From assembly GCA_900316395.1 (NCBI GenBank), contig ONCT01000008.1, forward strand, positions 1 through 45,619: a DNA stretch of 45,619 nt, read 5' to 3'. This document shows, in pieces, positions 44,599 through 45,619 of the stretch; the stretch's first letter is position 1, and every line of letters begins with the position of its first letter. Below the pieces are notes generated by a model that saw only the letters and a program-made list of their open reading frames with translations, made no database searches and was not told where the DNA came from. A program made the position numbers and the translations under genes. This stretch comes from an uncultured Lachnospiraceae bacterium (GTDB taxonomy: Bacteria > Bacillota > Clostridia > Lachnospirales > Lachnospiraceae).

Positions 44599-45619
44599 TT
44601 AATTCTCTCCGCTGTTTACTAGTATCAAAGAAGCTCAATGTCTTATCAACTATCTCTTTCCAATCATTATCAGTTGTATTTAATTCTAGTAAATTGTCTG
44701 CTTTTAAGCCCATATTTTTCAAACTAAAGAATCGCTCATGAGTTTTTACATAATACACAGCCATCTTAGTATCAGAAGATGAAACTATATCGAAAAGACC
44801 ACTACGTATCCCTATAACTCCGGCACATTTGTTAACAAAATCTAGTACTATATCGTATGGCAAAAATAATCCTATAGTTCCATCTATAGGGCTTTCATCC
44901 CCAGCTATATTAGTGCAAACAGTATATCCTTGCCTGCTCAAACCATCCACAATCTTTATACAATATTCTTTTGGCACATTTCCTGATGAATTTGAGTAAG
45001 GCGCAATAATAACTGTCTTACTTTTTTCAAGATTATTTTTTTCAAATACTACCTCAGAATTGTTCTGCTTAACAAATGTTCTTGTCTTCCTATCCTTCGA
45101 TTCATATATCATACGTTGATGTCCGGTATTAAAATCCACAATGCGAAATATCTCTGTTCCGCGTCTATTTTTTAGACGATTAGGATATATATAATTTATG
45201 TTAAATGAATTTGTCTCATTAAATCCCATATATCTCACATACGTAAGCATGTCTAGCATGTCCGCTTCTGATAAGATTTCTGTATCATATCCTATTATCT
45301 TTGCGACATTAGCAGCAGCTTTCTGCGTAACAAAGATTTTATATCTGTCATGACAATTTTTTTCAATGTAATTTCTGAGATACAAACCTGTTACATATAT
45401 GTCACCTGAAGCTTTCCACGGACTTAAAAGAAATCTCTCAAATAAAAACATTCTTCTCCATTTATTATAAACTATATATCCTCTCTGTAACATTTCTTCA
45501 ATATATTGAATTATTATATTGTCTTCCCAATCAACGATATCAGGTCTAAGATTTAGCACAAATATATTATCAAATAGAATACCTCCCATTGCAACAAGAT
45601 TAATTATTATTTCTTCGCA
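44588..45619 (-). CDS. Glycosyltransferase-like protein, GT-B C-terminal half (partial, 5' end outside window)
   Basis: At least 343 residues. The frame stays open to the window edge (CEEIIINLVAMGG), and the ATG at 45589 has no ribosome binding site, so the true start is beyond the window. The C-terminal half, with VIIAPYSNSSGNVPKEYCIK, CTNIAGDESP and VGIRSGLFDI-like ACAGVIGIRSG, resembles GT9/heptosyltransferase-type GT-B domains. The N-terminal half is unassigned. It overlaps the GT8 gene, so they are in one operon. Confidence 0.6.
   Translation of the reverse strand, partial: CEEIIINLVAMGGILFDNIFVLNLRPDIVDWEDNIIIQYIEEMLQRGYIVYNKWRRMFLFERFLLSPWKASGDIYVTGLYLRNYIEKNCHDRYKIFVTQKAAANVAKIIGYDTEILSEADMLDMLTYVRYMGFNETNSFNINYIYPNRLKNRRGTEIFRIVDFNTGHQRMIYESKDRKTRTFVKQNNSEVVFEKNNLEKSKTVIIAPYSNSSGNVPKEYCIKIVDGLSRQGYTVCTNIAGDESPIDGTIGLFLPYDIVLDFVNKCAGVIGIRSGLFDIVSSSDTKMAVYYVKTHERFFSLKNMGLKADNLLELNTTDNDWKEIVDKTLSFFDTSKQRRELNER

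Overview
The window looks like chromosome from a low-GC, anaerobic Firmicute. I infer Lachnospiraceae (a Butyrivibrio/Roseburia/Eubacterium-type gut organism) from codon use, strong GGAGG ribosome binding sites and gene content: MurT/GatD lipid II amidation, a TPP-riboswitch thiamine operon with a ThiE-ThiM fusion, a bile-salt-hydrolase-like enzyme, and DUF3990, HepT/MntA and Uma2 accessory genes. Genus is not determined. Most genes are on the minus strand.

Layout. 1-9.5 kb: partial mreB; a solute-binding lipoprotein coupled to a chemoreceptor; an intergenic region with a possible plus-strand structured RNA; then putP-gpsA-uvrA. 9.5-13.9 kb (plus strand): promoter, TPP riboswitch, terminator, thiD-thiW-thiC-thiE/thiM, with a predicted pseudoknot in front of thiC. 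14-26.7 kb: a strongly expressed SDR, murT-gatD, glmS bracketed by small hairpins, an HTH/HipA-like kinase pair, yhaM, a choloylglycine hydrolase, and divergent rlmD/mutS2 that both appear to lack leaders. 26.7-33.4 kb is an accessory island: DUF3990/XRE pair, a Gfo/Idh-GDPD fusion, two copies of a ~292-bp cassette, HepT/MntA (one intact pair, one decayed), XRE regulators and fragments, and an HTH-Uma2 nuclease-like protein. 33.4-45.6 kb: a cell-surface glycan or glycopolymer locus with an embedded DprA/phosphoribosyltransferase pair.

The main discovery candidate is the duplicated cassette (30121-30412 and 31074-31364). Each copy has a promoter, strong SD and 25-26-codon hydrophobic ORF on the minus strand, and a convergent promoter plus terminator for a ~105-nt antisense RNA on the plus strand. 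Long inverted repeats could pair the mRNA 5' and 3' ends. Differences between the copies are mostly synonymous or pairing-preserving. This is the architecture of a type I toxin-antitoxin module, here directly downstream of HepT/MntA in both copies.

A second notable signal is (GACA)16 at the start of a DUF1796 gene in the glycan locus, a probable phase-variation switch, followed downstream by an in-frame stop. In the same locus a Rossmann-like module with an FGxG-type loop recurs in five different genes, and a SIS isomerase, HAD phosphatase and nucleotidyltransferase-kinase fusion suggest an activated-sugar pathway of heptose type.
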